Shown: one piece after another, positions 1-6,894 of the stretch | Numbering within the stretch: the first letter of the stretch is position 1 | How the letters are laid out: every line of letters starts with the position of its first letter | Assembly (NCBI GenBank): GCA_023409175.1 | Contig: JAEYIG010000234.1 | Coordinates: 1-7,346, forward strand | Origin: Pseudomonadota bacterium | GTDB taxonomy: Bacteria > Pseudomonadota > Gammaproteobacteria > Burkholderiales > Burkholderiaceae_D | DNA length: 7,346 nt | Direction: 5' to 3' | Translations under genes and position numbers: made by a program | The notes under the pieces: model-generated | Seen by the model: only the letters and a program-made list of their open reading frames with translations | Told to the model about the DNA's origin: nothing | Databases searched by the model: none

Positions 1-700
1 CGGAACCCGTGACGGGTTGGCAATTTCGGGCTTCTAATGTCTTTTTCGCCAGAAAATCGGAGGCGATATCGGCAATGTAATCCCCGTTGTACGCGCTTTC
101 AGGCCATCCCTCTTCTCCCGGTTTCAGGCCTTTTGCACGGGCCTGAACCGATAAGGTCAGGTTGTCGATCTGGACACCGGCATCGTTATAGTAGAACTCA
201 CGGGTGACATCGTATCCCTGGGATGCAAAGAGCGCGGAAATGGAATCGCCGAGGGCGCCCTGCCGGCCGTGTCCCACATGCAAGGGGCCTGTCGGGTTGG
301 CGGAGACGAATTCAACCATCACTTTTTTGCCTGCACCTGTGGTGCTGTATCCGTATTTTTCTTTCTTGCTGATAACGGCTTTAACGACATTTTGCTTGGC
401 AGACGCCGTCAGGCGCAGGTTGATGAAGCCGGGCCCGGCAATTTCCCCTGATTCAATCAGGCCTTCATGCAATGGGTTGGCCATGATGGAAGCGAGAATC
501 GTCTGGGCGATTTCGCGCGGGTTTTTCTTCAGCGGTTTTGCCAGTTGCATGGCAATGTTACAGGCCACATCGCCGTGTGAAGCATCGCGAGGTCTTTCAA
601 GCGCAACGGTTGGCAGTTTTTCGAGATTTTGCCCGTCAATAACGGTGCTGACGGCATCCTGAAATAAGTCCGAGATAAGTTGTTTCTGTTCTGCAAGCAT
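1..700 (-). CDS. argS: Arginyl-tRNA synthetase, N-terminal part (runs off window edge)
   Basis: This class I aminoacyl-tRNA synthetase charges tRNA-Arg with arginine in the cytoplasm. Reading the minus strand from the ATG at 698-700 gives an open frame starting [17 protein letters not shown] that stays open to base 1, so about 233 N-terminal residues are present. The first ~115 residues resemble the ArgS-specific Add1 domain that contacts the tRNA elbow. The catalytic Rossmann domain begins around [17 protein letters not shown] (about residues 128-144), and HVGH (141-144, bases 269-280) is the class I HIGH motif. The [12 protein letters not shown] context is characteristic of ArgS. The KMSKS-like loop and the anticodon-binding domain lie outside the window. 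No good Shine-Dalgarno sequence precedes the start, but the N-terminus aligns with the usual family start. The gene has its own putative promoter and follows the terminator of the spy-like gene. Identification is firm; only the truncation limits it. Confidence 0.95.
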   Translation of the reverse strand, partial: MLAEQKQLISDLFQDAVSTVIDGQNLEKLPTVALERPRDASHGDVACNIAMQLAKPLKKNPREIAQTILASIMANPLHEGLIESGEIAGPGFINLRLTASAKQNVVKAVISKKEKYGYSTTGAGKKVMVEFVSANPTGPLHVGHGRQGALGDSISALFASQGYDVTREFYYNDAGVQIDNLTLSVQARAKGLKPGEEGWPESAYNGDYIADIASDFLAKKTLEARNCQPVTGS

Positions 701-735
701 GAAAATAGATAAAGACGGTAATCGATAAAAGGCGG

Positions 736-757
736 TTTCGGCCCTATGATGCCGAAA
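736..757 (-). promoter_or_regulatory. 7-bp inverted repeat at the expected 5' end of the argS mRNA
   Basis: TTTCGGC (736-742) and GCCGAAA (751-757) are perfectly complementary across an 8-nt loop. The element begins about 7 nt downstream of the candidate argS -10 box, so it would form a hairpin at or very near the 5' end of the transcript. It could stabilise the mRNA or be an operator. No U-tract follows it, so it is not a terminator. The repeat is seen directly; the function is inference. Confidence 0.4.
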
Positions 758-763
758 ATAGAA

Positions 764-769
764 ATTATA
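764..769 (-). promoter_or_regulatory. Putative argS promoter, -10 box TATAAT
   Basis: The minus strand reads GACAGTATAATTTC, a perfect sigma-70 -10 consensus about 64 nt before the argS start codon and just after the upstream gene's terminator. The 17-nt-spaced -35 position (TTCCTT, 787-792) matches poorly, so the promoter would be weak or activator-dependent. The predicted start is near 757, giving a leader of about 57 nt. Confidence 0.42.
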
Positions 770-813
770 CTGTCTTGGCAAAATTAAAGGAAATTCGCAA
801 TAGGCCGTTCCAT

Positions 814-840
814 AAAAAACGCCTGATATTGCTATCAGGC
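814..840 (-). terminator. Rho-independent terminator of the spy-like gene
   Basis: GCCTGATA (821-828) and TATCAGGC (833-840) form a perfect 8-bp stem. On the transcribed strand the loop is GCAA, a stabilising GNRA tetraloop, and the stem is followed by GTTTTTTATG. It lies 32 nt past the end of the spy-like gene and upstream of the argS promoter, so it separates the two units. Confidence 0.88.
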
Positions 841-871
841 GATACAGGAAGGGAGAGTAGTGAGGATGGGG

Positions 872-1420
872 TTATCTTCTTGGGCCAGGGCCTCCTCTGT
901 GACCGTAGCCGCCGCGGTGATAGCCACGGTTAAAAAGGGATTCGTTGTCGAAAGTTTTCTGTTGCTCGGGAGTCAGTTTGTTATAGAAAGTTTTCAGGGC
1001 CGCCAACTGGTTGGCCATTTTCCCTTCACGTTCTTTCATGCGGTCCAGCATGGTTTGCATGCGCTGTGGCGCCGTCATGCTTTCGATTTCGGCACGCGTC
1101 AACGGTTTCCAGGAGTTGAAATTCGAGTCGACGACGGCAATATAGCTTTTCCATGCCTTTTCCTGATCGGCGTTCAGCTTCAGTCTGCTCTGCAGGTCAG
1201 TCTGGCGCTGGTGTCTGTACTCATGCCAGCGTTCCATGTTATGGCCCCAACGTCCATTTTGATCGGCATAACAGTTATCCGGGCCTGGACCGCCCATATT
1301 CATTGGACAACCGACATAACCGTCATCGGCCGGGGCGGCAATAGCACTGGTTCCAATAGCCGCTGTAGTCAATCCAACCGCAGCAATACCCGCAATCAGG
1401 CATTTGTTCAAAATCTTCAT
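872..1420 (-). CDS. Spy/CpxP-family periplasmic protein (LTXXQ repeat)
   Basis: This is a 182-residue exported protein. Residues 1-28 form a Sec signal peptide (basic start MKILNK, hydrophobic core, AIA cleavage site before Ala29), so it should act in the periplasm. The mature part is mostly charged, amphipathic helix (about residues 70-165). It carries an LTPEQ motif (149-153) and a related LNADQ (82-86), as in the Spy/CpxP LTXXQ family. Spy is an ATP-independent chaperone in E. coli and CpxP is an envelope-stress modulator; which role applies here cannot be told. Two cysteines (C38, C50) and several Met and His lie in the N-terminal linker. The C-terminus is a Gly/His/Arg tail (from about residue 165). 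The start is supported by AAAGGAA at 1426-1432, 5 nt before ATG. It is a single-gene unit with its own terminator. The fold family is likely; the specific gene name is not assignable. Confidence 0.85.
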   Translation of the reverse strand: MKILNKCLIAGIAAVGLTTAAIGTSAIAAPADDGYVGCPMNMGGPGPDNCYADQNGRWGHNMERWHEYRHQRQTDLQSRLKLNADQEKAWKSYIAVVDSNFNSWKPLTRAEIESMTAPQRMQTMLDRMKEREGKMANQLAALKTFYNKLTPEQQKTFDNESLFNRGYHRGGYGHRGGPGPRR

Positions 1421-1463
1421 GCTTTTTCCTTTGGATAATTAAATGATAAATGTCTACGTGAAA

Positions 1464-1469
1464 AGTATA
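1464..1469 (-). promoter_or_regulatory. Putative promoter of the spy-like gene, -10 box TATACT
   Basis: The minus strand reads ACGTATACTTTTC about 44 nt before the start codon. TATACT matches 5 of 6 consensus bases. The region 17 nt upstream (TTACGG, 1487-1492) is a poor -35 box, as expected for an activator-dependent, stress-induced promoter. This was chosen by eye and is tentative. Confidence 0.35.
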
Positions 1470-1541
1470 CGTTGCCACGGCTTCGTCCGTAAGGTTTTGA
1501 GCAAAGGAATGTGTAACAGTTTGTTTCGCCTGATTTGGCGC

Positions 1542-1559
1542 AAATAACGGAAAATAACG
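1542..1559. repeat. Tandem direct repeat AAATAACG with 10-bp period
   Basis: AAATAACG occurs at 1542-1549 and again at 1552-1559, so equivalent bases are 10 bp apart, about one helical turn. The pair lies roughly 85-100 bp upstream of the predicted start of the spy-like transcript. Tandem half-sites with this spacing are typical of OmpR/PhoB-type response regulators, which control spy and cpxP in enterobacteria. Regulator identity is not shown by the sequence. Confidence 0.4.
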
Positions 1560-1603
1560 ACAGAAAGGGGGAAGAACAAGGCAGGGTTTTGACAGGTAGA
1601 AAC

Positions 1604-1640
1604 AAAAACGGCAAACAGTTTGTTACTGTTTGCCGTTTTT
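1604..1640. terminator. Strong intrinsic terminator after the FAH-family gene, symmetric
   Basis: AAAAACGGCAAACAG (1604-1618) pairs perfectly with CTGTTTGCCGTTTTT (1626-1640) around a 7-nt loop, giving a 15-bp stem that includes the A and U tracts. It sits 16 nt past the stop of the FAH-family gene. T-runs on both sides mean it could work in either direction, but no plus-strand gene is seen, so its job is to end the minus-strand transcript. Confidence 0.9.
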
Positions 1641-1656
1641 TTCAGCAGGAAGCGGA

Positions 1657-2430
1657 TCAGTCTTCGTACTTGTTGACGAGGTGGCCAACACCATCGATGA
1701 CGACTTCTACCGTGCTGCCCGGTTTCATGGAACCGACACCGACGGAAGTGCCGCAGGAGATGATGTCGCCAGGTTCAAGGGTCATGTCATGGGAGATCAT
1801 GCTGACCAGTTTGAATGGACGGAAAATCATGTCGGCGACAGGGTAGTTCTGACGTTCCTGATCGTTCAGGATGGTTTTGATGACCAGTTTGTCCGGATCC
1901 TCGATACCGGAAACGATGCCAGGGCCGAAAGAACCGAAAGTATCAAAACCTTTTGCACGGGTCCATTGCGCGAAAGTAGGGTCTTTCTGGATCAGCTGGC
2001 CAGCAGTAACGTCGTTGGAGCAGGTGTAGCCGAAAATATAATCCTTGGCGTCCGCTTCGGAAACTTCCTTGCAGCGTTTGCCGATGACGATACCGAGTTC
2101 GCCTTCATACACGACTTTGCCGTCATAGGAATTCGGTTTCTTGACGACTTCGCCGTCGGCAATATAGGAAGTGCTTGGCTTCAGGAGATAAAGGGGTTCT
2201 TCAGGAATCGCAACGCCCAGTTTGTTGGACAGTGCATAGAAGTTGTTCCACAACAGGATCATCTTGCTGGGTGAACAAGGTGTCATCAGTTTGACGTCGG
2301 CACGTTTGACGGTTTCGCCGGTTGCTTTCGGATTGTCAAACATGTTACCGCTGTAAACACTGATGGTATCTCCTTCCAGAGTACCGAATTTGACTGCATC
2401 ACCTTGTTTGAAGCGTACCCAAGTTTTCAT
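1657..2430 (-). CDS. Fumarylacetoacetate hydrolase (FAH) superfamily protein, substrate unknown
   Basis: This is a 257-residue cytosolic protein of normal length for bacterial FAH-fold enzymes. These are metal-dependent hydrolases, decarboxylases or isomerases acting on 2-keto (enol) acids. Residues 1-55 look like the small N-terminal domain (DUF2437-like) found in many members: WVRF, KFGTLEGD, then TGETV. The catalytic beta-roll domain follows. Expected metal ligands are E109 and E111 in YEGELGIVIG and D140 in CSNDVTA. K160 lies in WTRAKGFDTFGSFGP, and CGTSVGVGSMKPG (226-238) is the conserved C-terminal glycine-rich motif. Around residues 61-71 the usual lid motif (NYxxHxxE) reads NNFYALSNKLG, so the usual His and Glu appear to be Leu67 and Lys70. 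The start at 2430 has a strong AAGGAG (2436-2441). It is a single-gene unit, so neighbours do not reveal a pathway. Superfamily is certain; reaction is not. Confidence 0.92.
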   Translation of the reverse strand: MKTWVRFKQGDAVKFGTLEGDTISVYSGNMFDNPKATGETVKRADVKLMTPCSPSKMILLWNNFYALSNKLGVAIPEEPLYLLKPSTSYIADGEVVKKPNSYDGKVVYEGELGIVIGKRCKEVSEADAKDYIFGYTCSNDVTAGQLIQKDPTFAQWTRAKGFDTFGSFGPGIVSGIEDPDKLVIKTILNDQERQNYPVADMIFRPFKLVSMISHDMTLEPGDIISCGTSVGVGSMKPGSTVEVVIDGVGHLVNKYED

Positions 2431-2450
2431 CTTCTCTCCTTAATAAACAT

Positions 2451-2469
2451 TGCAGGAAGCTTTTCTGCA
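2451..2469 (-). promoter_or_regulatory. Small inverted repeat just upstream of the FAH-family ribosome binding site
   Basis: TGCAG (2451-2455) and CTGCA (2465-2469) are complementary around a 9-nt loop, ending 10 nt before the AAGGAG element. With only a 5-bp stem it is a weak hairpin by itself. It is noted because a second dyad (2474-2500) sits immediately upstream in the same leader. Confidence 0.25.
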
Positions 2470-2473
2470 GCGA

Positions 2474-2500
2474 CCTGAAAAGGGTATTCCCTGAAACAGG
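2474..2500 (-). promoter_or_regulatory. Interrupted dyad in the FAH-family leader
   Basis: CCTG (2474-2477) pairs with CAGG (2497-2500) and AGGG (2481-2484) with CCCT (2489-2492). The result is a two-part stem with an A-rich internal loop and a TATT apical loop. The 7-mer CCTGAAA also repeats directly at 2474-2480 and 2490-2496. It lies downstream of the candidate promoter, so it would be in the untranslated leader or act as an operator. Confidence 0.3.
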
Positions 2501-2531
2501 AAATCTGTGTCCTGCGATTGGCCGGACTATT

Positions 2532-2560
2532 GTTATAGATTAACCAATGGCTTAGATAAA
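2532..2560 (-). promoter_or_regulatory. Putative promoter of the FAH-family gene
   Basis: The minus strand has TTTATC (2555-2560) as a 3-of-6 -35 box, a 17-nt spacer, and TATAAC (2532-2537) as a 5-of-6 -10 box. The start would be near 2525, giving a leader of about 95 nt. It lies downstream of the icd terminator, where a promoter for this isolated gene is required. An alternative -10 (TATGAT) lies slightly further upstream. The choice is uncertain. Confidence 0.33.
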
Positions 2561-2580
2561 CCATCATAACCGAACTGCCT

Positions 2581-2613
2581 GAAAAATGGTATCAAGAATG
2601 ACCCCATTTTTTT
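2581..2613. repeat. A/T-rich inverted repeat in the icd to FAH-gene intergenic region
   Basis: AAAAATGG (2582-2589) is complementary to CCATTTTT (2604-2611) across a 14-nt loop, with T-runs bordering it on both strands. It could be a weak backup terminator behind icd, but the stem is AT-rich and the loop long. The repeat is visible; terminator function is doubtful. Confidence 0.25.
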
Positions 2614-2672
2614 CAATTTTGTACCGTGACCAGAGTGGATCAGTCAGGGCAGAAAAATAAAAAGAGCAACAG

Positions 2673-2709
2673 AAATATAAAAAGCCGGAAGGTTTTGCAC
2701 TTCCGGCTT
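2673..2709 (-). terminator. Rho-independent terminator of icd
   Basis: AAGCCGGAAG (2682-2691) pairs perfectly with CTTCCGGCTT (2700-2709) around an 8-nt loop. On the transcribed strand the 10-bp stem runs into TTTATATTTC. It begins 10 nt past the icd stop codon. It is the first strong intrinsic terminator met after the promoter region of yajC. Confidence 0.88.
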
Positions 2710-2719
2710 GCCGAATCCA

Positions 2720-3973
2720 TTACATGAAGGAAATCATGATGTCGCCGAATTCTGAAGTCGATACCTGTTTTGCATCGTTCATCAAACGGGCGAAATCAAT
2801 GGTGACCTGTCTGGAAGAAATGGCTTTTTGCATCGAATCGACGACCAGATCGGCAGCTTCCGTCCAGCCGATATGACGCAACATCATTTCGGCAGAAAGA
2901 ATCAGGGAACCCGGATTGACGTTGTTCTGTCCGGCCATGGTTGGGGCAGTGCCGTGTGTCGCTTCGAAAATGGCAACGGAATCGGAAATGTTGGCGCCCG
3001 GAGCGATGCCGATACCGCCAACCTGTGCCGCCAGTGCGTCAGAAACGTAATCGCCGTTCAGGTTCAGGGTCGCCAGGACACTGAATTCAGCCGGACGCAA
3101 GAGGATTTCCTGCAGGAAGGCGTCGGCCAGCACGTCCTTGATGACAATTTCCTTCCCGGTTTTCGGGTTTTTGAATTTACACCACGGGCCTTTTCCGATG
3201 ACTTCTGCGCCGAATTCACGTTTTGCCAGTGCATAGCCCCAGTCACGGAAACTTCCTTCCGTGAATTTCATGATATTGCCCTTGTGGACGAGGGTGACGG
3301 ATGGGCGGTCATTGTCGATGGCGTATTGAATAGCTTTGCGGACCAGACGTTCGGTGCCTTCGCGCGAAACCGGTTTGATGCCGATACCGGACGTTTGAGG
3401 GAAACGGATCTGGCTGACACCCATTTCTTTCGTCAGGAAATCAATGACTTTTTTTGCTTCGGGAGAACCTTCCGCCCATTCGATGCCGGCATAAATGTCT
3501 TCGGTGTTTTCGCGGAAAATGACCATATCGGTTTTTTCCGGTTCACGTAGTGGTGAAGGAACCCCCTGGAAATAGCGGACAGGGCGCAGGCAGACGTAAA
3601 GATCCAGACGCTGTCTCATGGCGACGTTCAGCGAGCGGATACCACCGCCGATCGGCGTCGTCAAAGGGCCCTTGATCGAAATGACAAAATCCTTCATCGC
3701 TTCGAGCGTTTCATCAGGAAGCCAGACGTTTTCACCATAGACCTTCAGCGATTTTTCACCGGCGTACACTTCCATCCATTCGATTTTACGCTTGCCGCCA
3801 TAGGCTTTTTCGATGGCAGTATCGATAACCTTGCGCATGACAGGAGTGACATCAATCCCGATGCCATCGCCTTCGATGAACGGAATGATCGGACGGTCGG
3901 GTACGTTCAGCGAAAAATCAGGATTGACGGTGATTTTTTCACCGGACTGGGGTACTTGGATATGTTGATACAT
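2720..3973 (-). CDS. icd: Isocitrate dehydrogenase, homodimeric bacterial type
   Basis: Icd oxidatively decarboxylates isocitrate to 2-oxoglutarate in the TCA cycle, supplying 2-oxoglutarate for glutamate synthesis. The 417 residues are collinear with the 416-residue E. coli Icd. Visible landmarks are [15 protein letters not shown] (30-44), the isocitrate-binding [13 protein letters not shown] with S114, N116 and R120, R130 and R154, Y161, catalytic K231 in LVHKGN, and metal ligands D284, D308 and D312. The family signature runs from [11 protein letters not shown] to GANI. S114 is the residue phosphorylated by AceK in E. coli. At the cofactor site, E. coli Lys344, Tyr345 and Tyr391 correspond to T345, M346 and I392, while R293, V352 and R396 are kept, so NADP preference should not be assumed. 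The start has GGAG at 3980-3983, 6 nt upstream. It follows secF by 56 nt with no terminator and ends at a strong one. Enzyme identity is certain. Confidence 0.97.
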   Translation of the reverse strand: MYQHIQVPQSGEKITVNPDFSLNVPDRPIIPFIEGDGIGIDVTPVMRKVIDTAIEKAYGGKRKIEWMEVYAGEKSLKVYGENVWLPDETLEAMKDFVISIKGPLTTPIGGGIRSLNVAMRQRLDLYVCLRPVRYFQGVPSPLREPEKTDMVIFRENTEDIYAGIEWAEGSPEAKKVIDFLTKEMGVSQIRFPQTSGIGIKPVSREGTERLVRKAIQYAIDNDRPSVTLVHKGNIMKFTEGSFRDWGYALAKREFGAEVIGKGPWCKFKNPKTGKEIVIKDVLADAFLQEILLRPAEFSVLATLNLNGDYVSDALAAQVGGIGIAPGANISDSVAIFEATHGTAPTMAGQNNVNPGSLILSAEMMLRHIGWTEAADLVVDSMQKAISSRQVTIDFARLMNDAKQVSTSEFGDIMISFM

Positions 3974-4029
3974 CAGAAGCTCCGAATTATCTTTTAAATC
4001 AATATAGCGACTTTGTTTGAAAAGGATGC

Positions 4030-4971
4030 TTAGACAACGGCGCCGTCAGGGTTGCCTTTTTCCTTGACCGGCTTGACGAGGTCTTCACGTTTGATGCCCA
4101 GCCAGATGGCAATGGCGGCAGCCACGAAAACGGAAGAGTAAATGCCGAAACAGATACCGATGGTCAGGGCGATCGCGAAGTTGTGCAGGGTCGGGCCACC
4201 GAAAATCAGCATTGACAGGACCATGATCTGGGTACATCCGTGGGTGATGACCGTTCTGGAAATCGTGCTGGTAATCGCGTGATTGACGATTTCCTTGACG
4301 GAGGCCTTTCTCATCTTGCGGAAGTTTTCACGGATACGGTCGAAAATAATGACGGACTCGTTCACGGAATACCCGAGAATCGCCAGCACGGCCGCCAGAA
4401 CCGAGAGCGAGAATTCCCATTGGAAGAACGCGAAGAAACCGAGAATGATCACGATATCGTGAAGGTTGGCGATAATCGCTGAAATGGCGTATTTCCATTC
4501 GAACCGGAACGCCAGATAGATGATGATCCCGATGACCACCATTCCCAGGGCCATCAACCCGTTATGGGTCAGTTCATCCCCGACCTGTGGGCCGACGAAT
4601 TCCACGCGTTGCAGGTGGACTTCCGGGTTCTGCTGGGTCAGTGCGGCCATCACTTTTGCGCTTTGTTCTGCCGACGTCAGGTCTTTCTGCAAAGGCAGGT
4701 TGATCATGACATCCTGTGCGCGGCCGAAGTTCTGGACCTGAAAGTCGTCACCGAAACCGAGTTCCCTGATCGTGCCCCGAATGCCTTCCAGATCGGCAGC
4801 TTTCTGGTAATTGACTTCCATGACCGTACCGCCGGTGAACTCGACGGAAAGGTGCAATCCCTTGTGCCAGAGGAAAAAGACGGCGGCAAGGAAAGTGATC
4901 AGTGAAATGATATTGAATATCAGCGCATGGCGCATGAAGGGAATATCTTTTTTGATTCTAAAGAATTCCAT
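4030..4971 (-). CDS. secF: Protein translocase subunit SecF
   Basis: SecF is the smaller membrane subunit of SecDF-YajC, which binds SecYEG and uses the proton gradient to pull secreted proteins into the periplasm. The 313-residue length is normal. TM1 lies at about 15-35, followed by the [12 protein letters not shown] motif (42-53) and a small periplasmic domain to about residue 130. Five further TM segments lie roughly at 136-156, 161-183, 187-207, 240-257 and 265-290. The RND-type motif [17 protein letters not shown] (200-216) sits between TM4 and the cytosolic loop. The conserved Asp that E. coli SecF has at this place corresponds to D211. The cytosolic tail is lysine-rich. AGGAT (4977-4981) precedes the start. 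The 32-nt gap from secD shows an operon. Assignment is certain. Confidence 0.97.
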   Translation of the reverse strand: MEFFRIKKDIPFMRHALIFNIISLITFLAAVFFLWHKGLHLSVEFTGGTVMEVNYQKAADLEGIRGTIRELGFGDDFQVQNFGRAQDVMINLPLQKDLTSAEQSAKVMAALTQQNPEVHLQRVEFVGPQVGDELTHNGLMALGMVVIGIIIYLAFRFEWKYAISAIIANLHDIVIILGFFAFFQWEFSLSVLAAVLAILGYSVNESVIIFDRIRENFRKMRKASVKEIVNHAITSTISRTVITHGCTQIMVLSMLIFGGPTLHNFAIALTIGICFGIYSSVFVAAAIAIWLGIKREDLVKPVKEKGNPDGAVV

Positions 4972-5003
4972 AATCGATCCTGTTTGTTATCCGTATAAAT
5001 GAA

Positions 5004-6875
5004 TTAGTTTTTTGTATAGTCCGACGGGGTATGGCCTCTCCAGACCTGCCCGATGGAAAGCGACGTCAGTTTCTTCCTGCGTCCATACCAGAGATTCGCT
5101 ATGCCTCTGGAAACGAAAACGGCAGAGAACAATGAGGTCAGGATGCCAATGACGTGAACGACGGCAAATCCGCGAATCGGGCCCGAACCGAAAATCAACA
5201 GGGCCAGACCGGCGATCAGGGTCGTCACGTTCGAATCGAGAATGGTGGCCCATGCATGTGCAAACCCGTTTGAAATGGCCGTCTGTGGCGAATGGTCCAT
5301 CCGGAGTTCTTCACGGACACGTTCGTTGATCAGCACGTTTGAGTCGATCGCCATACCGAGTGCCAGCGCAATGGCGGCAATACCCGGCAATGTCAGCGTA
5401 ATCTGCATGAGGGACAGGATGGCGATCAGCAACAGAACGTTGACCGACAGGGCAATCACGCTGAAGAGGCCGAAGACCATGTAATACAGGATCATGAATA
5501 TGGAAACCGTCGCGAAACCGTACAGGGTGGACAGGAAACCTTTCGTGATGTTTTCGGCACCGAGTTGAGGCCCGATCGTCCGTTCCTCGATGATCTGCAT
5601 TGGCGCAGCCAGCGAACCGGCACGCAACAGCAGTGCCAGATCGGTCGCCGCTTCAGGCGTGTTCATGCCGGTGATCTGGAATTTCGAACCCAGTTCGTCG
5701 CGGATGGAAGCCACGGTCAGCACTTCGCCTTTGCCTTTTTCAAACAGGACGATAGCCATCAGCTTGCCGATTTTGCCGCGGGTGGCCTGACGCATTTTTC
5801 GGCCACCGTCGCCATTCAGGTCGATACTGACAGCCGGTTGCTGGTACTGGTCAAAGGCTGCCGAGGCATTTGAAATGTAATCGCCTGTGATGACAGGGTC
5901 CTTGTACAGGATGACCGGAGCGCCTTTGCCCTGGCGGAAAAGCTCGGAACCAAGCGGTACGGCAACGGTTTCTTCCGTTCCGCGGGTAATCGATTCATCC
6001 ACCATACGGACTTCAAGAGTGGCCGTACGGCCGATAATGTCTTTTGCCCGGGAAACGTCCTGCACTCCAGGCAACTGGACAACGATGCGGTCGGCCCCCT
6101 GCTGCTGGATGACCGGTTCGTTAACGCCAAGTTCGTTGACCCGTTTGGAAAGGGTGGCGATATTCTGCTTGACGCTGTTTTCCTTGACCTGTTTGACCGC
6201 TTCAGGGCTTAGGGAAATGATCAGTTTGTTACCGCTTTCATCGCGCAGGGTCACGTCAGACATCTGGCTCTTGAAGATTTTCTCGGCCTGTTGACGGGTC
6301 TGTGCATCGGCGAACTGCATTTCGACGGTATCACGTATGCGGGACAAGCCGGAATAGCGGATATTCTTTTCACGCATGAGATTGCGTGCCGACGTCTGCA
6401 TGCCCTGGATTCTGGAATTCAGCGCGGCATCGACATCGACCTGCATCAGGAAGTGAACGCCACCCCGAAGGTCAAGGCCGAGATACATTGGCAGTGCATG
6501 AAGGCTTTGCAGCCATTGCGGCGTGTTCGGGAGCAGGTTGAAGGCGATACTGTATGTCGGGTCTTTCGGGTCGGCATTCAGTTTGCTTTCAAGCACTTCT
6601 TTCGCGCGGAACTGGACTTCGGTATTGGTGAAGCGGACCTTGATCGTCGAATGCATGCCGCTGTTATCGAAGAAAATGCCATCGGTCTCGATGTTGTTGT
6701 CCTTCAATATGCTTTCGACCTGCCCCATCATCGGGGTATCAATCTTGACAGTCGAGCGGACACTGCTGATCTGGACGGCGGGCGATTCGCCGAAGAAGTT
6801 CGGAAGTGTGTAAATGATGCCGAAAAGGATTGCCGCGGCAATGATGATGTATTTCCAGAGTGGGTAACGATTCAT
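5004..6875 (-). CDS. secD: Protein translocase subunit SecD
   Basis: SecD is the large subunit of the SecDF-YajC complex in the inner membrane and assists late steps of Sec-dependent export. It has 623 residues, a normal proteobacterial length. TM1 is at about 8-26. A large periplasmic P1 region follows, including PMYLGLDLRGGVHFLMQVD (129-147, the SecD signature) and the head subdomain, and ends near LLLRAGSLAAPMQI (415-428). TM2-TM6 lie at about 448-468, 472-492, 494-514, 547-564 and 568-590. D511 in GMAIDSNVLINERVREE matches the proton-relay Asp519 of E. coli SecD. The C-terminal tail is basic (YGRRKK). The ATG at 6875 gives the expected N-terminus, but no clear Shine-Dalgarno sequence precedes it. 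A hairpin in the 67-nt gap from yajC lies just upstream. Assignment is certain. Confidence 0.98.
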   Translation of the reverse strand: MNRYPLWKYIIIAAAILFGIIYTLPNFFGESPAVQISSVRSTVKIDTPMMGQVESILKDNNIETDGIFFDNSGMHSTIKVRFTNTEVQFRAKEVLESKLNADPKDPTYSIAFNLLPNTPQWLQSLHALPMYLGLDLRGGVHFLMQVDVDAALNSRIQGMQTSARNLMREKNIRYSGLSRIRDTVEMQFADAQTRQQAEKIFKSQMSDVTLRDESGNKLIISLSPEAVKQVKENSVKQNIATLSKRVNELGVNEPVIQQQGADRIVVQLPGVQDVSRAKDIIGRTATLEVRMVDESITRGTEETVAVPLGSELFRQGKGAPVILYKDPVITGDYISNASAAFDQYQQPAVSIDLNGDGGRKMRQATRGKIGKLMAIVLFEKGKGEVLTVASIRDELGSKFQITGMNTPEAATDLALLLRAGSLAAPMQIIEERTIGPQLGAENITKGFLSTLYGFATVSIFMILYYMVFGLFSVIALSVNVLLLIAILSLMQITLTLPGIAAIALALGMAIDSNVLINERVREELRMDHSPQTAISNGFAHAWATILDSNVTTLIAGLALLIFGSGPIRGFAVVHVIGILTSLFSAVFVSRGIANLWYGRRKKLTSLSIGQVWRGHTPSDYTKN

Positions 6876-6894
6876 AATGATTCAAGTTTGAAAA

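Noticed and set aside
860..1438. Long plus-strand open frame (192 codons) opposite the spy-like gene
   Set aside because: It is the antisense shadow of a well-supported exported protein with signal peptide, LTXXQ motifs and RBS. The plus-strand translation shows no family features.
1630..2274. Plus-strand open frame of 214 codons opposite the FAH-family gene
   Set aside because: It starts inside the terminator stem, has no ribosome binding site and is antisense to clear FAH motifs.
2586..2660. Possible 24-residue small ORF on the plus strand in the icd to FAH-gene gap
   Set aside because: It has no Shine-Dalgarno sequence, no promoter signal and no plus-strand context. It is the length expected by chance in AT-rich spacer DNA.
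2828..3550. Plus-strand open frame of 240 codons opposite icd
   Set aside because: It is complementary to highly conserved Icd sequence, and its composition reflects the codon pattern of the real gene.
3974..4029. TATATT and GATAAT as -10 boxes for an icd promoter
   Set aside because: Neither has an acceptable -35 at 16-18 nt nor an extended TGn, so I did not annotate a promoter.
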